The translations under genes and the position numbers were made by a program. From Marinomonas arctica (GTDB lineage: Bacteria; Pseudomonadota; Gammaproteobacteria; Pseudomonadales; Marinomonadaceae): DNA of 64,000 bases. The stretch is taken from assembly GCF_003259225.1 (NCBI RefSeq), contig NZ_QHJF01000003.1:124001-188000 (forward strand), written 5' to 3'. Each line of letters begins with the position of its first letter. Position 1 is the stretch's first letter. This document shows, piece after piece, positions 25,189 through 34,818 of this stretch. The notes under the pieces were generated by a model that ran no database searches, was not told the DNA's origin, and worked only from the letters and a program-made list of their open reading frames with translations.

Positions 25189-26463
25189 TTAGCCTAAAAA
25201 AGAAGGCAACCACAGTGAAATAGCTGGGATATAAGAAACCAGTAAAAGCACAAAAAGGTTACAGAGTAAGAAAGGCCAAATCGCTTTTACAATGGTGGTC
25301 ATTGGCAATTCACTGATTCCTGCGGCGACAAACAAACACACGCCAACAGGCGGGGTTGTTAAACCAATAATCAAGTTGAGTACGGCCATCACACCAAAGT
25401 GAATCGGGTCCATACCAATGCCTTCTGCCACTTTTAACAAAGTAGGGAATAGGATAATAAGTGCCGCGATGGTTTCCATAAAGCCACCCACAATCAACAA
25501 CACAATATTAATGATTAAAATCACCACCAGTGGATTTTCACTAATGCTAAATATCGCACCTGCTAACATCTGAGGGATTTGTTCGCTCGTCAGGATCCAG
25601 CCAAATAAGTTCGCCATGCCCACCAGCAGTAACAAGCTGGTTGAACTCAGCACAGTATCGACTAGCAATTTAGGTAAGTTCTTCCATGTCAGACCTTTAT
25701 AAACAAACATGCCGACCACAAAGGCATATAGACTGGCCATAATAGACGCTTCTGTTGGTGTAAAGAGTCCACCAATAATCCCGTATAGGATAATAAAGGT
25801 CATCAGTAACGCCCAAAAAGCGCCTTTACCAACAATGTATATTTCCTTTAATGTAGCGCGTTTTTCACGAGGATATTGGCGTTTCACGGCAATAATATAC
25901 GCCGTTATCATCATAGCGAGACCCAACATAATTCCGGGGACGACGCCAGCCAGAAACATCTTACCAACGGAAATACCACTCAATGAACCGACAATTATCA
26001 TCGGCACGCTGGGTGGAATGATCGGCCCAATTGTCGATGACGCTGCCGTTACGGCCGCGGCAAAAGGTTTATCGTAACCGCTTCGGGCCATGCCGGGAAT
26101 CATCACGGCGCCAATGCTTGCGGTATCCGCTACGGCAGTACCAGAGATACCACCAAAAATCATCGAGCCACCCACATTCGCCAAACCAAGGCCGCCACGA
26201 ATATGGCCTAATAATGCATTACTAAAACGAATGATATATTCGGTGATATTACCGACATTCATTAAATTACCAGCCAGAATAAAGCCAGGAATACACAGCA
26301 AAACAAAGGAATCCATACCCGCATACAAACGCTGAGGCACAATGGTTAATGGAATTCCTACCATGGTTAAATAGGTAAGCGACGCGATGCCTAGACAAAA
26401 AACAATTGGCACACCAACGAATAACAATAAGAAGAATACGAGAAACAGTAAAATGACTTCCAT
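25189..26463 (-). CDS. dctM: TRAP transporter large permease (DctM/SiaM type)
   Basis: 424 residues, about 12 membrane segments. Typical DctM stretches include GGISGTAVADTASIGAVMIPGM, IGPIIPPSVPMIIVG and LNLIIGLTTPPVGVCLFV. It couples Na+ movement to uptake of the bound substrate. Its ATG overlaps the dctQ stop by one base (TAATG). It is the last gene of the rspA-rspB-dctP-dctQ-dctM operon, so the substrate is probably a sugar acid processed by RspA/RspB. Confidence 0.95.
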   Translation of the reverse strand: MEVILLFLVFFLLLFVGVPIVFCLGIASLTYLTMVGIPLTIVPQRLYAGMDSFVLLCIPGFILAGNLMNVGNITEYIIRFSNALLGHIRGGLGLANVGGSMIFGGISGTAVADTASIGAVMIPGMARSGYDKPFAAAVTAASSTIGPIIPPSVPMIIVGSLSGISVGKMFLAGVVPGIMLGLAMMITAYIIAVKRQYPREKRATLKEIYIVGKGAFWALLMTFIILYGIIGGLFTPTEASIMASLYAFVVGMFVYKGLTWKNLPKLLVDTVLSSTSLLLLVGMANLFGWILTSEQIPQMLAGAIFSISENPLVVILIINIVLLIVGGFMETIAALIILFPTLLKVAEGIGMDPIHFGVMAVLNLIIGLTTPPVGVCLFVAAGISELPMTTIVKAIWPFLLCNLFVLLLVSYIPAISLWLPSFLG

Positions 26464-27008
26464 TATGAAGCTACTCCTTGGTCATCACGTTCAAGCAGTA
26501 CAAGTAACACACTCATAAAGCTATAAAATGCCGTTAACGCGAAGAAAAAAGTCACTGATAAGAATGCCCAGTACATAGGGACTTCTAAAGCAGGAGAGGT
26601 CTGCCAACGTCCTATTTGAGCGTATTTGATAGCATAAGGCAGAATATAAATAGCAAAGCTCCCCGCTAACAGATGACAGAAAATTTGATATACCTTATTC
26701 CAGAATCGGTTTAATGCACCTTGATACAGCTCCAGACGAACATGACGATTATGACGAATCACCAATCCAGAACCCATTACGATCAGATATACGAATAAAT
26801 AACGAGACAATTCTTCTGTCCAAATCGGGGAACTAGGCAGCAAGAAGCGAGACACGACTTGCAAAATAACCACCGCTGTAATTGCCAATAAGGCAGAGAC
26901 AGCCAACATAGAAAATACCCAGTCAATGATGCGCAACAACCACTGAATACTCGCTTCCAGCTTGTTCACAAAATCTCTTGAGTTATTGGTTTGAGACGAG
27001 ATACTCAT
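26463..27008 (-). CDS. dctQ: TRAP transporter small permease (DctQ)
   Basis: 181 residues from the ATG at 27008 preceded by GGAGAG; an in-frame TTG upstream is not needed. Four membrane segments, with the family motif FLLPSSPIWTEELSRYLFVYL and RHNRHVRLEL. It forms the membrane complex with DctM. A stem-loop (27029-27058) lies between it and the binding-protein gene. Confidence 0.94.
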   Translation of the reverse strand: MSISSQTNNSRDFVNKLEASIQWLLRIIDWVFSMLAVSALLAITAVVILQVVSRFLLPSSPIWTEELSRYLFVYLIVMGSGLVIRHNRHVRLELYQGALNRFWNKVYQIFCHLLAGSFAIYILPYAIKYAQIGRWQTSPALEVPMYWAFLSVTFFFALTAFYSFMSVLLVLLERDDQGVAS

Positions 27009-27028
27009 CGTATTTCTCTCCAAAAGGG

Positions 27029-27058
27029 CCTGTTTTCGCTATAAAAAGCGAAAACAGG
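27029..27058 (-). terminator. Stem-loop between TRAP dctP and dctQ
   Basis: CCTGTTTTCGCT (27029-27040) and AGCGAAAACAGG (27047-27058) form a perfect 12-bp stem with a 6-base loop. On the minus strand it is followed by CCCTTTT. Position directly after the binding-protein gene suggests partial termination or 3' protection of dctP mRNA. Confidence 0.75.
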
Positions 27059-27073
27059 CGGTCTTAAACGGAT

Positions 27074-28030
27074 TTAGATTTTGTTATAAAGCGCAAGTTG
27101 CTCAGGAGTCAGTGCTTCTTGTACGGCTTTTTGAGCTGCAGCTTTGAACGCGTCAAGATCTGGCTGTACAAACTCCATTCCACGAGCTTCTAGAGTAGAA
27201 CGCAATTGCGCTTCATCCGCTGCAAACATGCTGTGCTCATAGCTTTGCATTTGCTGACCAGCATCTAATACGATATCGCGTAAGTCCGCGGGCATGCTGT
27301 TTAGCTTGTCTTGGCCAATCACCACATAAATCCAGCTACGCACGTGGCCAGTTAGGTTTACGTATTTCTGAACTTCATAAAAACTCGCACTGTTAATCAA
27401 ACTAAGTGGGTTTTCTTGTCCATCGATCGTATTTTGTTGTAGAGAAGTAAATACCTCACTGAATGCCATAGGGGTTGGCTTTGCACCTAGGGCTTGCCAT
27501 GTTTTTACAAACAGAGGCACATTAGGAACACGTAACTTCAAGCCATCCAAGTCACTGGGGGATAAAATCTTACGATTAGAGGTTAAATGACGAGGACCAC
27601 GTTCAAACCACGCAATCGGTTTAAGCCCTGTTCGCTCAGAAATCTGTTCGCTGATTTCTTTACCAACGTCGCCATTAACCGCTTTTGTTAGTTGTTCAGA
27701 ACTCGTAAATGCATAAGGCACCGCCATTAGTGCGGCTTTTGGCGCCCAGTTCTGTAATGATTCGCCTGTAATCGTCATATCAGCTGTGCCCAGCTGAATG
27801 CTATTAATAACATCCATTTCTTTACCCAACTGTTCGTTGGGATAAAGCTTAACGTCAATGCGACCATTCGACTTTGTTTCTGCGACTTCTTTGAACTTCA
27901 AAGCCGCTTTGTGCCAGATATTGTCTTCATTGGCTGGGTAGCCAAACTTCAACGTAACATCAGCAGCCTGCGACAGGCCTGTCAACAAGATTGATGACAT
28001 GATAGCGACTTTTAACATTGGTTTTATCAT
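27074..28030 (-). CDS. dctP: TRAP transporter substrate-binding protein (DctP)
   Basis: 318 residues with a signal peptide ending LSQAAD. FGYPANEDNIWHKAALKFKE, PNEQLGKEMDVINSIQLGTADM and LRVPNVPLFVKTWQALGA are DctP-family signatures. The arginine of the LRVPN segment normally binds the substrate carboxylate. GGAGTTCACC precedes the ATG. Cotranscription with rspA/rspB points to a hexonate or hexuronate-type substrate. Confidence 0.94.
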   Translation of the reverse strand: MIKPMLKVAIMSSILLTGLSQAADVTLKFGYPANEDNIWHKAALKFKEVAETKSNGRIDVKLYPNEQLGKEMDVINSIQLGTADMTITGESLQNWAPKAALMAVPYAFTSSEQLTKAVNGDVGKEISEQISERTGLKPIAWFERGPRHLTSNRKILSPSDLDGLKLRVPNVPLFVKTWQALGAKPTPMAFSEVFTSLQQNTIDGQENPLSLINSASFYEVQKYVNLTGHVRSWIYVVIGQDKLNSMPADLRDIVLDAGQQMQSYEHSMFAADEAQLRSTLEARGMEFVQPDLDAFKAAAQKAVQEALTPEQLALYNKI

Positions 28031-28076
28031 GGTGAACTCCGTTTTTATTATTAGATTTAGGCTCTAGGGTTAACTA

Positions 28077-29099
28077 TTACTTACTCATCTCAACCAGCAC
28101 TTTACGAGTCAGTTCGGGGTGGTTTTCCATTAACTGAATGCCATCGCCAATGTCGTTTAAAGCAATCCGATGGCTGATTAATGCCAAAGGATCCAAACGA
28201 CCTGATGCAATCATTTCAAGTACTTGCGGAAAACGTCGATTGTTAAGGCGTGAACCCACAATCGTCAGTTCTTTCTTAATCACTTCAATTTGCGCTAAAT
28301 CACTTGGCGTTGTACTGAAACCCAACAAACCAATACGTCCAGCAGGACAGGCGATACGCAAAATTTCAGGCAAAAGAGCAGGAATACAAGCAGCATCGGC
28401 AATTAAAGGTACACCTTCGCCACTTGTCCATTCTTGGATACAGTCTTCCACTTTATGAATTCGGCTGTTAATCACATCCGTCGCGCCAAGGGATTTTGCC
28501 GTTTCTAAACGCTCACCAACAATATCGGTGACAATAATGCGTTCGATACCCATGGCTTTGGCCACTTGCACTATGGTCAAACCGATCACGCCAGCACCGT
28601 AAACCAGCAAGGTATCGCCTGGAATTGGCGCCATTCGAGACAACACATTGGTAGCAATGGAATAAGGCTCTACCAATGCCGCTTGCTCAAGTGTGACATT
28701 GTCAGGAAGCACTAAAACATTGCCCGCAGGCGCGCTCGTATACTCACCAAAGCCGCCGTTACGATGTACGCCGAAAACTTGTAAATTCGCACAAACGTTA
28801 AAGCGGCCAGCTCGGCAGGCATAACATTTGCCACAGCTAATAACGGGATCGACACACACTTTATCGCCAATGTTTACGTGAGTGACGCCTTCGCCAACCG
28901 CAGCGACAACCCCCGAAAACTCATGCCCCGTAATTCGTGGAAACTGAACAAAGGGGTTTTGCCCGTGAATAATATGCAGATCGGATCCACAAATTCCCGC
29001 AAAGGCAGTTTTAATCAAGACTTCTCCAGCCTCAGCGACAGGCTGTTTGGTATCGATCAAGGCATAATCATTTACATTCGCAACTTGAAAGGCTTTCAT
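28077..29099 (-). CDS. rspB: Zinc-dependent sugar (acid) alcohol dehydrogenase, RspB-like
   Basis: 340 residues, MDR family. The catalytic zinc site begins GICGSDLHIIHG and GHEFSGVV; the structural zinc cysteines are in CGKCYACRAGRFNVC; the NAD site is VYGAGVIGLTIVQVAK. It resembles RspB / L-idonate 5-dehydrogenase-type enzymes and probably oxidises a sugar acid. It starts 6 bp after rspA; rspA-rspB pairs are common. Confidence 0.88.
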   Translation of the reverse strand: MKAFQVANVNDYALIDTKQPVAEAGEVLIKTAFAGICGSDLHIIHGQNPFVQFPRITGHEFSGVVAAVGEGVTHVNIGDKVCVDPVISCGKCYACRAGRFNVCANLQVFGVHRNGGFGEYTSAPAGNVLVLPDNVTLEQAALVEPYSIATNVLSRMAPIPGDTLLVYGAGVIGLTIVQVAKAMGIERIIVTDIVGERLETAKSLGATDVINSRIHKVEDCIQEWTSGEGVPLIADAACIPALLPEILRIACPAGRIGLLGFSTTPSDLAQIEVIKKELTIVGSRLNNRRFPQVLEMIASGRLDPLALISHRIALNDIGDGIQLMENHPELTRKVLVEMSK

Positions 29100-29105
29100 A
29101 TTTTT

Positions 29106-30317
29106 CTACCAATTCCACAAGGTGCCATCTTCTAAGCGGTTAACCGGAAGATAAGCAGGTTTATAGGGGTATTTCGCGGCAAGTTCTTCATTGATATCCA
29201 CACCATGACCAGGCACTTCACCAGGCGTAAAGAAGCCATCTTTGAACTCATAAGCATGAGGAAAGACAAGGTCTGTTTCCTGGGTATGAGGCATGTGTTC
29301 TTGGATGCCAAAATTAGGTATCCAAGTATCAAAATGCAGCGCAGCCCCCATACAAATAGGGGAAAGATCCGTCGCCCCATGGAAACCTGTTTTAACATGA
29401 AAGATCGCCGCAAAATCAGCAATACGGCGTATATTGGTAATACCACCAGCATGAGTAATGGTTGCGCGGATATAATCTATTAGCTGGTTTTGAATCAACT
29501 CTTGGCAATCAGACAAACTGTTAAAGACCTCTCCAATCGCAAGAGGCGTCGTCGTATGCTTACGAATTAATTCATAGGAAGATTGGTTTTCGACCGGCGT
29601 GCAATCTTCCAACCAAAATAAGTGAAAGGGTTCAACTTCTTTGCCTAAACGCGCGGCTTGGATTGGTGTGAGACGGTGATGTACATCATGCAATATATGT
29701 AAATCTTCGCCGAATTCGCTGCGCACAGCAGCAAATAATTCAGGTACATGATTAAGATATTTCTCCGAAGACCACACATGTTCGGCAGGTAAAGCAGAAT
29801 CAGCAGGCTCATAAGGCTTGCCAGCTTCTTTAGAAACGCCATAGGTTGTTGGGATTCCTGGTATGCCACATTGCACTCGAACGGCTTTATAACCTAGTGC
29901 AACATGCTTACGGACTTCTTCAAGACAGGACTCAATATCTAATCCAGTAGCATGACCATAGACCATCACTTTTTCACGGCTTTTCCCGCCAAGCAATTGA
30001 TACAAAGGCATTCCCGCTAATTTGGCTTTGATATCCCACAAAGCAACATCAACAGCGGCAATCGCTGTCATACCAATTGGGCCTCGGCGCCAGTAAGCAC
30101 CGCGATACAAATACTGCCAAATGTCTTCTATGCGCTGAGGGTCTTTACCAATAAGGGTAGGGATAATGTGATCTTCAAGGTAGGAGACAACAGACTTTTC
30201 ACGACCATTAAGTGTCGCATCACCAATGCCGTAAACACCTTGATCGGTTTCAATTTTTAGCGTGACTAAGTTACGGCCAGGGCAAGTCACAATTACTTTG
30301 GCTGAACGAATTTTCAT
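29106..30317 (-). CDS. rspA: Enolase-superfamily sugar acid dehydratase, RspA/ManD-like
   Basis: 403 residues. The N-terminal capping domain starts [20 protein letters not shown]. The barrel shows [32 protein letters not shown] and GEVFNS, the ligand and base positions of the mannonate-dehydratase (ManD) subgroup. Some members dehydrate D-mannonate or D-gluconate, others have no measured activity. First gene of an operon with rspB and a TRAP transporter, with a perfect palindromic operator 24 bp upstream of its start. Confidence 0.92.
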   Translation of the reverse strand: MKIRSAKVIVTCPGRNLVTLKIETDQGVYGIGDATLNGREKSVVSYLEDHIIPTLIGKDPQRIEDIWQYLYRGAYWRRGPIGMTAIAAVDVALWDIKAKLAGMPLYQLLGGKSREKVMVYGHATGLDIESCLEEVRKHVALGYKAVRVQCGIPGIPTTYGVSKEAGKPYEPADSALPAEHVWSSEKYLNHVPELFAAVRSEFGEDLHILHDVHHRLTPIQAARLGKEVEPFHLFWLEDCTPVENQSSYELIRKHTTTPLAIGEVFNSLSDCQELIQNQLIDYIRATITHAGGITNIRRIADFAAIFHVKTGFHGATDLSPICMGAALHFDTWIPNFGIQEHMPHTQETDLVFPHAYEFKDGFFTPGEVPGHGVDINEELAAKYPYKPAYLPVNRLEDGTLWNW

Positions 30318-30340
30318 AAAGCACGGTACCTAATTATTTT

Positions 30341-30500
30341 TTGGTATACCAATATTCATAAACAAGACAAAAATAGCGGAACAACTCCATCAATACAAGC
30401 GTTAATCCAAATATTGGCATGCCAATTTAATATTTAATCCACATCATTCAATTGAAATATCGACTTTCTTACCTTATTACGTGAAAATGGCATACCAAAT
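30341..30500. promoter_or_regulatory. Three GntR operators in the rspA-gntR divergent region
   Basis: TTGGTATACCAA (30341-30352, perfect), ATTGGCATGCCAAT (30413-30426, perfect) and ATGGCATACCAAAT (30487-30500, imperfect) share the consensus TTGG(T/C)AT(A/G)CCAA. The first abuts the rspA start and the third abuts the gntR gene. Spacing of about 73 bp between neighbours would allow looping. The divergent GntR protein is the natural ligand. Confidence 0.88.
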
Positions 30501-30530
30501 AACTGGAATACAGCATCTAAGTACCCCCTT

Positions 30531-31253
30531 ATGGCAGAACGACTCTACAGAGAAATCGGCGAAAATATTAAACAAGAAATTGCAAAATCATCGCTTAAAA
30601 TTGGTGATAAGTTGCCGACTGAACGCGTCTATGCCGAGCTATTTGGGGTTAGCAGAACCTTAGTAAGAGAGGCCTTTATCATGCTGGAAATCGAAGAGCT
30701 TATAGAGGTTAAAAAAGGCTCTGGCAGTTATTTGAAAAATACCCTCTCTTTAAAAACGAGCAATAAAGTGTCCGATGTGGGTCCCTTTGAGCTATTGCAA
30801 GCTCGACAGGAAATAGAAAGCTCGATTGCTGCTTGCGCTGCAAAGGTGATAACGAAACAGGACTTGCAAAAGTTGCAGGACATCTTAGATATCGAAAGCG
30901 CTGAGTTAGAAACGGTTGAAAAAGCCAACAGTGCAGACAGAGATTTCCACTTATCCATTGCACAGTCTACCCAAAACATCGTGCTACTCGACACCGCAAC
31001 ACGTTTATGGGATATGCGCGACGGCAACCCAATGTGGAAAAAGCTTCATGCGCGCATACAAGACACGTCTTATCATGATCAATGGCTGGAAGATCATAAA
31101 AAAGTGTTGTTACAACTAAGGAAGCGCAATCCAGAAGGTGCTCGACAAGCCATGTGGCAGCATTTAGAGAACGTTAAACAAACCTTGTTTAAGCTCTCAG
31201 ACACAGACGCCCCGGATTTTGATGGTTATCTTTTTGCTCAACCGCACTCCTAA
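30531..31253 (+). CDS. GntR-family regulator (FadR/UxuR-like)
   Basis: 240 residues. The HTH region is KLPTERVYAELFGVSRTLVREAFIMLE; the FCD domain (about 85-225) carries ARQEIESSIAACAA, DRDFHLSIAQ and HLENVKQ with the metal-binding histidines. It resembles ExuR/UxuR repressors of hexuronate genes. It is divergent from rspA with three shared palindromes, so it should repress the rspA-rspB-TRAP operon and itself. No strong ribosome site is visible before the ATG. Confidence 0.92.
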   Translation: MAERLYREIGENIKQEIAKSSLKIGDKLPTERVYAELFGVSRTLVREAFIMLEIEELIEVKKGSGSYLKNTLSLKTSNKVSDVGPFELLQARQEIESSIAACAAKVITKQDLQKLQDILDIESAELETVEKANSADRDFHLSIAQSTQNIVLLDTATRLWDMRDGNPMWKKLHARIQDTSYHDQWLEDHKKVLLQLRKRNPEGARQAMWQHLENVKQTLFKLSDTDAPDFDGYLFAQPHS

Positions 31254-31255
31254 TA

Positions 31256-32194
31256 TTAATAAGGCGCTGAGATAAGCTCTTCAACGGTTTGGTGCAACAC
31301 TTTAAGAAATAATTCTCGCGGTTTATTCGGTTGGGTGGTTTTCTTACAAATCACGGCAACGCCTAAGGTGTAAGAGCGGTTTTCTGGCGCTACGGCAACG
31401 ATTTGTCCGGACTCAACATATGACTCAGCATAGCGTTCGGGTAAAAAGCCTATGTATCGACCCGATAAAATCAAGGCTAAGCGGCTGTCATAGAAGTACG
31501 AGATCGCCGTAAGGTTCATATGGGAAATCTGTTCGCTGACCGCTTCATGGGGTTTTAATCCAGCGTGAGTAGCAGGGTATTTGTCGACTTTGTCGTCTTG
31601 GTCTTCAACGGACATGGTCGCTAATGGATGATCCTTACCGCAATACAAATAACAATCGTCGCTGTATAAATGCACGTAACTTAGACCATCTAATTTACGA
31701 TGATAGGGAATAAAACCTATATCGGCTTCATCATTCAAAATCATGCGCTCAATATTGGACATAGAAGACACGTTCGTCGTGATCAAGACTTCCGGTGCTT
31801 CACTCGAAAAACGCTGGATCATTTCAGGGAAATGACTACGAGGATCAAGGCTCACTTTATCGGAAAGGGCAAGACGCAGTTTGCCAGTTAAGCTGGCATT
31901 TAGGTTGTTTACTGTGGTGCGAAAGGCATCTAATGATTCAAGTAGATTCTCGGTCATTTTATAGATGATGACGCCTTCTTCCGTCAGCGAAAATCCACCA
32001 CGGCCACGTTTACACAAGATCAGGTTCAAGCGCGCTTCTAAATTAGATATATGCAGGCTGATGGTTGATCGACCAATATTCAGAGAGGTTTCAGCCGCCG
32101 AAAAACCACCGCAATCAACGACCGTTTTAAAGACTTTTAGTTGTTTGATCTCATAGTCACCGACTTGCCCCAGTGAGTAGTTTTTAACACTCAT
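31256..32194 (-). CDS. LysR-family transcriptional regulator
   Basis: 312 residues. HTH: FKTVVDCGGFSAAETSLNIG followed by RSTISLHISNLEARL. The effector domain contains GKLRLALSDKVSLDP and DIGFIPYHRKLDGLSYVHLYSDDCYLYCGKDHPL. GGGGAG precedes the ATG. It ends 3 bp from the convergent GntR gene. The target is unknown; it is divergent from the chemoreceptor gene. Confidence 0.92.
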   Translation of the reverse strand: MSVKNYSLGQVGDYEIKQLKVFKTVVDCGGFSAAETSLNIGRSTISLHISNLEARLNLILCKRGRGGFSLTEEGVIIYKMTENLLESLDAFRTTVNNLNASLTGKLRLALSDKVSLDPRSHFPEMIQRFSSEAPEVLITTNVSSMSNIERMILNDEADIGFIPYHRKLDGLSYVHLYSDDCYLYCGKDHPLATMSVEDQDDKVDKYPATHAGLKPHEAVSEQISHMNLTAISYFYDSRLALILSGRYIGFLPERYAESYVESGQIVAVAPENRSYTLGVAVICKKTTQPNKPRELFLKVLHQTVEELISAPY

Positions 32195-32529
32195 CGCCGC
32201 TCCCCATATGTCCCATCATAATTTAGTTCGTTGATTCTCTAACTTTACATTGATTTAAGCGACTTTCATCCCCCTTTCTGCTTCTTTAAGGTAAGAGAGG
32301 TCGGTTACCGCAACAAAATGATATTTTGTTCATTCAGGATGATACGTATCCGCTTGGTTATACCCTGAAATGACTTGGCTATGCTCTGAAATAAAACATT
32401 GGATACTGGCCATTCATTTTATTCTTCCAGCACGTTATTTTGGCCTGTTTGTCTTGTTTGATAAACAGGCCTTTTTTGTCATTTTGATTGCTTCCCTTCT
32501 TTTTAGAAAGGGGTCTAAAGGAGGTTGAT
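32195..32529. other. Intergenic region between lysR and the chemoreceptor gene
   Basis: No protein gene is supported. The 3' part holds a plus-strand terminator hairpin (32442-32477) although no plus-strand gene precedes it, so a short RNA of about 100-200 nt may be made here. The sequence 32300-32420 is rich in ATGA/TGAAAT words but shows no clear promoter. Confidence 0.5.
32442..32477 (+). terminator. Factor-independent terminator upstream of the chemoreceptor gene
   Basis: GGCCTGTTT (32442-32450), a 12-base loop, AAACAGGCC (32463-32471), then TTTTTT. It lies 50 bp upstream of the chemoreceptor start and downstream of no known plus-strand gene. Confidence 0.82.
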
Positions 32530-34419
32530 ATGTCCATCGCGTTGTCCGTTCGTCAAAAGCTAATTGCAATCGTTGTGTTAGTCTGTATTGGCTATGCAGG
32601 GTTTGGTGCTTATTCCATTTACAACTTGTCGCAGATGTCGAGTGCATCCGACGATGCTACCGAGCTAAGCCGACTCACCAGTGAAGTCAAAGATGTTGAA
32701 ATTGCACTCTTAAAAGTTGAGCGCCAAATGACCAGCATATCACCGGATAACATCGACACAATCAGTACAACCTTAGCCAGAATTAAAAGTGAAACGGCGG
32801 CGGGATTTAGTATTAGAGCAGATTTACTCGATAAAGAGGGAAAGGCGTTATTAGAAAACAGCCAAGCTTTACAGCCTAATTATTTATCCGCCCTTGAAAG
32901 CAATCTGCAAAACTTAACCACTCTCGGATTAAGCAGCAACACCGGCGCGCTGGGGCAATTAAATCAGTCTGCACAAGCCTTAGCTGAACAGCTAAAATCC
33001 TTAGCAAGCTTTGCCTCGCTCTTTAAAGAGGTGAGAGCAAAAGAAAAAGACTTTCTTGCCTACAGCGATGCAGAACACCAAGCAAGTCTGCTGGCAGCCA
33101 TTCAAGCACTCAAAGACAGCGTTAATAACATTGGTTTTGGTGATGTATTTGGACCAATGATTAAAACCTATGAAGATGCACTGGCTCCCGTGATCGCCCT
33201 GTCTATTACCCTAAAAGAGCAGCAAAGTAAGCTTGCGCTCTTAAGCAATCAATATACACAAGCCATGGATGACAGCGCCAATTATCTGCAAAACACCTTA
33301 CTGGTTCAGGCGCAGATCCGCTCATCTGAAACCGCTGAGCAAGCACGTCGCTCTTTAACAATCGCCTGTGTATTACTGGCGCTCGTTATCGGGTTCATTT
33401 TGTCGACCGTCATCCGTTCTTTAAATCGCAATCTAACAGCCGTATTAGCGATTTTAAAAGATGTTGCACAAGGCAAACTGCGTTCACATAAAAATAGCCA
33501 GACTTCAACAAATCCAGATGAATTCCAACAGCTCTTTATTGCTTCAAACCAGATGTCCGACAGCTTGCGCTTATTAATTGGCCATTTAATAAGCAGCAAC
33601 GAGAAGCTAGTATTCACAGCCGATGAACTGGACAGCGGTATTAAAACCATTGTCAGCGGCAGCGAGCGTATTCGTGATCGCAGTAACACCTTGGCGGCCT
33701 CAACAGAAGAAATATCCGCGACCGCAGATACCGTTCAATCCATGACGCAGAACGTTCAAAGCGCCGCAAAAGTGGCTTATGAATCCGCAACCAGTGGTGT
33801 GAGTGCCATGCGTGATGCCATGACCAGCATCAGCGACGTGGCCGACACCATTCAAGACACCAATGAACGGGTCGCGCGTCTTGGTACGCTGTCTAAAGAG
33901 ATTGATGTGGTGATTGAGCTCATCGTGGGGGTCGCAGAGCAAACCAGCCTATTGGCTCTCAACGCAGCAATAGAGGCGGCTCGAGCAGGGGAAGCAGGGC
34001 GCGGATTCGCTGTGGTTGCCGACGAAGTCAAAACGCTGTCTGAGCAAACGGTTAAAGCATCGGGTAGCATCACCGAGAAAGTCGAAAACATCCAAAAGGA
34101 AACGCTGGCAGTCATTGACGCCATGACACTGAGCCTAAATAAAGTCGGTCGCAGTAAAGAGCAGGGCGAAAACGCAGTGAAGACCATTCATCTCGTTGAG
34201 CAAAATACCTTAGAGGCGATGAACAATACGCAAGAGATTACTCAAGCTATAAAAGAGGTTGCCTTGACGACAGCACAAATGGCACAAGACATGGACATCA
34301 TTGCTCATGATATTAAAGACAACCATAACGCCACTCAATCTATCCAAACGGCCAATAAAAATGTTCACCATCAAACAAATGAGCTAGCTCAGCAAATCCA
34401 ACGTTTTGATATAACCTAA
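32530..34419 (+). CDS. Methyl-accepting chemotaxis protein
   Basis: 629 residues from the ATG at 32530, directly preceded by AAAGGAGGTTGAT. A transmembrane segment (about 10-30), a large helical periplasmic sensor (about 31-270, possibly HBM-type), a second membrane segment (about 275-297), HAMP, and a cytoplasmic signalling domain. The CheA/CheW contact tip is [20 protein letters not shown] followed by [17 protein letters not shown]. No C-terminal NWETF-like pentapeptide is present. The gene lies between the rsp sugar-acid genes and a TRAP operon, so it may sense a transported acid; this is a guess from location. Confidence 0.94.
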   Translation: MSIALSVRQKLIAIVVLVCIGYAGFGAYSIYNLSQMSSASDDATELSRLTSEVKDVEIALLKVERQMTSISPDNIDTISTTLARIKSETAAGFSIRADLLDKEGKALLENSQALQPNYLSALESNLQNLTTLGLSSNTGALGQLNQSAQALAEQLKSLASFASLFKEVRAKEKDFLAYSDAEHQASLLAAIQALKDSVNNIGFGDVFGPMIKTYEDALAPVIALSITLKEQQSKLALLSNQYTQAMDDSANYLQNTLLVQAQIRSSETAEQARRSLTIACVLLALVIGFILSTVIRSLNRNLTAVLAILKDVAQGKLRSHKNSQTSTNPDEFQQLFIASNQMSDSLRLLIGHLISSNEKLVFTADELDSGIKTIVSGSERIRDRSNTLAASTEEISATADTVQSMTQNVQSAAKVAYESATSGVSAMRDAMTSISDVADTIQDTNERVARLGTLSKEIDVVIELIVGVAEQTSLLALNAAIEAARAGEAGRGFAVVADEVKTLSEQTVKASGSITEKVENIQKETLAVIDAMTLSLNKVGRSKEQGENAVKTIHLVEQNTLEAMNNTQEITQAIKEVALTTAQMAQDMDIIAHDIKDNHNATQSIQTANKNVHHQTNELAQQIQRFDIT

Positions 34420-34458
34420 AGCCAAAAAAACCTCCTCAGCACGCTGTTAAAAAATACG

Positions 34459-34483
34459 CCGCACCAATTCGGTGCGGTCTTTT
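34459..34483 (+). terminator. Terminator after the chemoreceptor gene
   Basis: CCGCACC (34459-34465), loop AATTC, GGTGCGG (34471-34477), then TCTTTT. It lies about 40 bp after the stop codon. Confidence 0.8.
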
Positions 34484-34596
34484 AGCAGAATCTAGAAAAC
34501 TAACCACTTGTTTGAAAATTGCAAAAAAAATGCACGTTTTCAATATCATAGATCAATATTATTCACTCAATTGGTGCATGAATCTCACTTATTAAT

Positions 34597-34613
34597 TGCA
34601 CCAAAATAGTGCT
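34597..34613. promoter_or_regulatory. NtrC-like binding site upstream of a TRAP operon
   Basis: TGCACCAAAATAGTGCT is very close to the NtrC sites of enterobacterial glnA (TGCACCA-N3-TGGTGCT). Related half-sites TTGGTGCA (34571-34578) and AGTGCACC (34628-34635) flank it. The TRAP dctP gene starts 206 bp downstream. I found no convincing sigma-54 -24/-12 element between, which weakens the assignment. Confidence 0.55.
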
Positions 34614-34715
34614 TTTAGTTCTTTTTTAGTGCACCCTGTTCCACTTAGTGATCTGATTTATAAAGGCTTTTGACTTTTTTGATTGTTTGATAACGACAAA
34701 ACTTTAGATAGATTT

Positions 34716-34744
34716 TGCGTGCTTTATTGCACGCAGGCTTTTTG
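34716..34744 (+). terminator. Leader hairpin with T-run before the TRAP dctP gene
   Basis: TGCGTGC (34716-34722), loop TTTATT, GCACGCA (34729-34735), then GGCTTTTTG. It resembles a terminator and sits about 75 bp before the dctP start, so it could be an attenuator in the leader or stop a short upstream RNA. The stretch 34484-34818 otherwise holds only the NtrC-like site. Confidence 0.55.
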
Positions 34745-34818
34745 AAAGTATCGAATACAAGGTGTCACACCAATGCGGATGTGACTTTTTAATGCACTTT
34801 TGCTCTCGAGGTAGCTCA

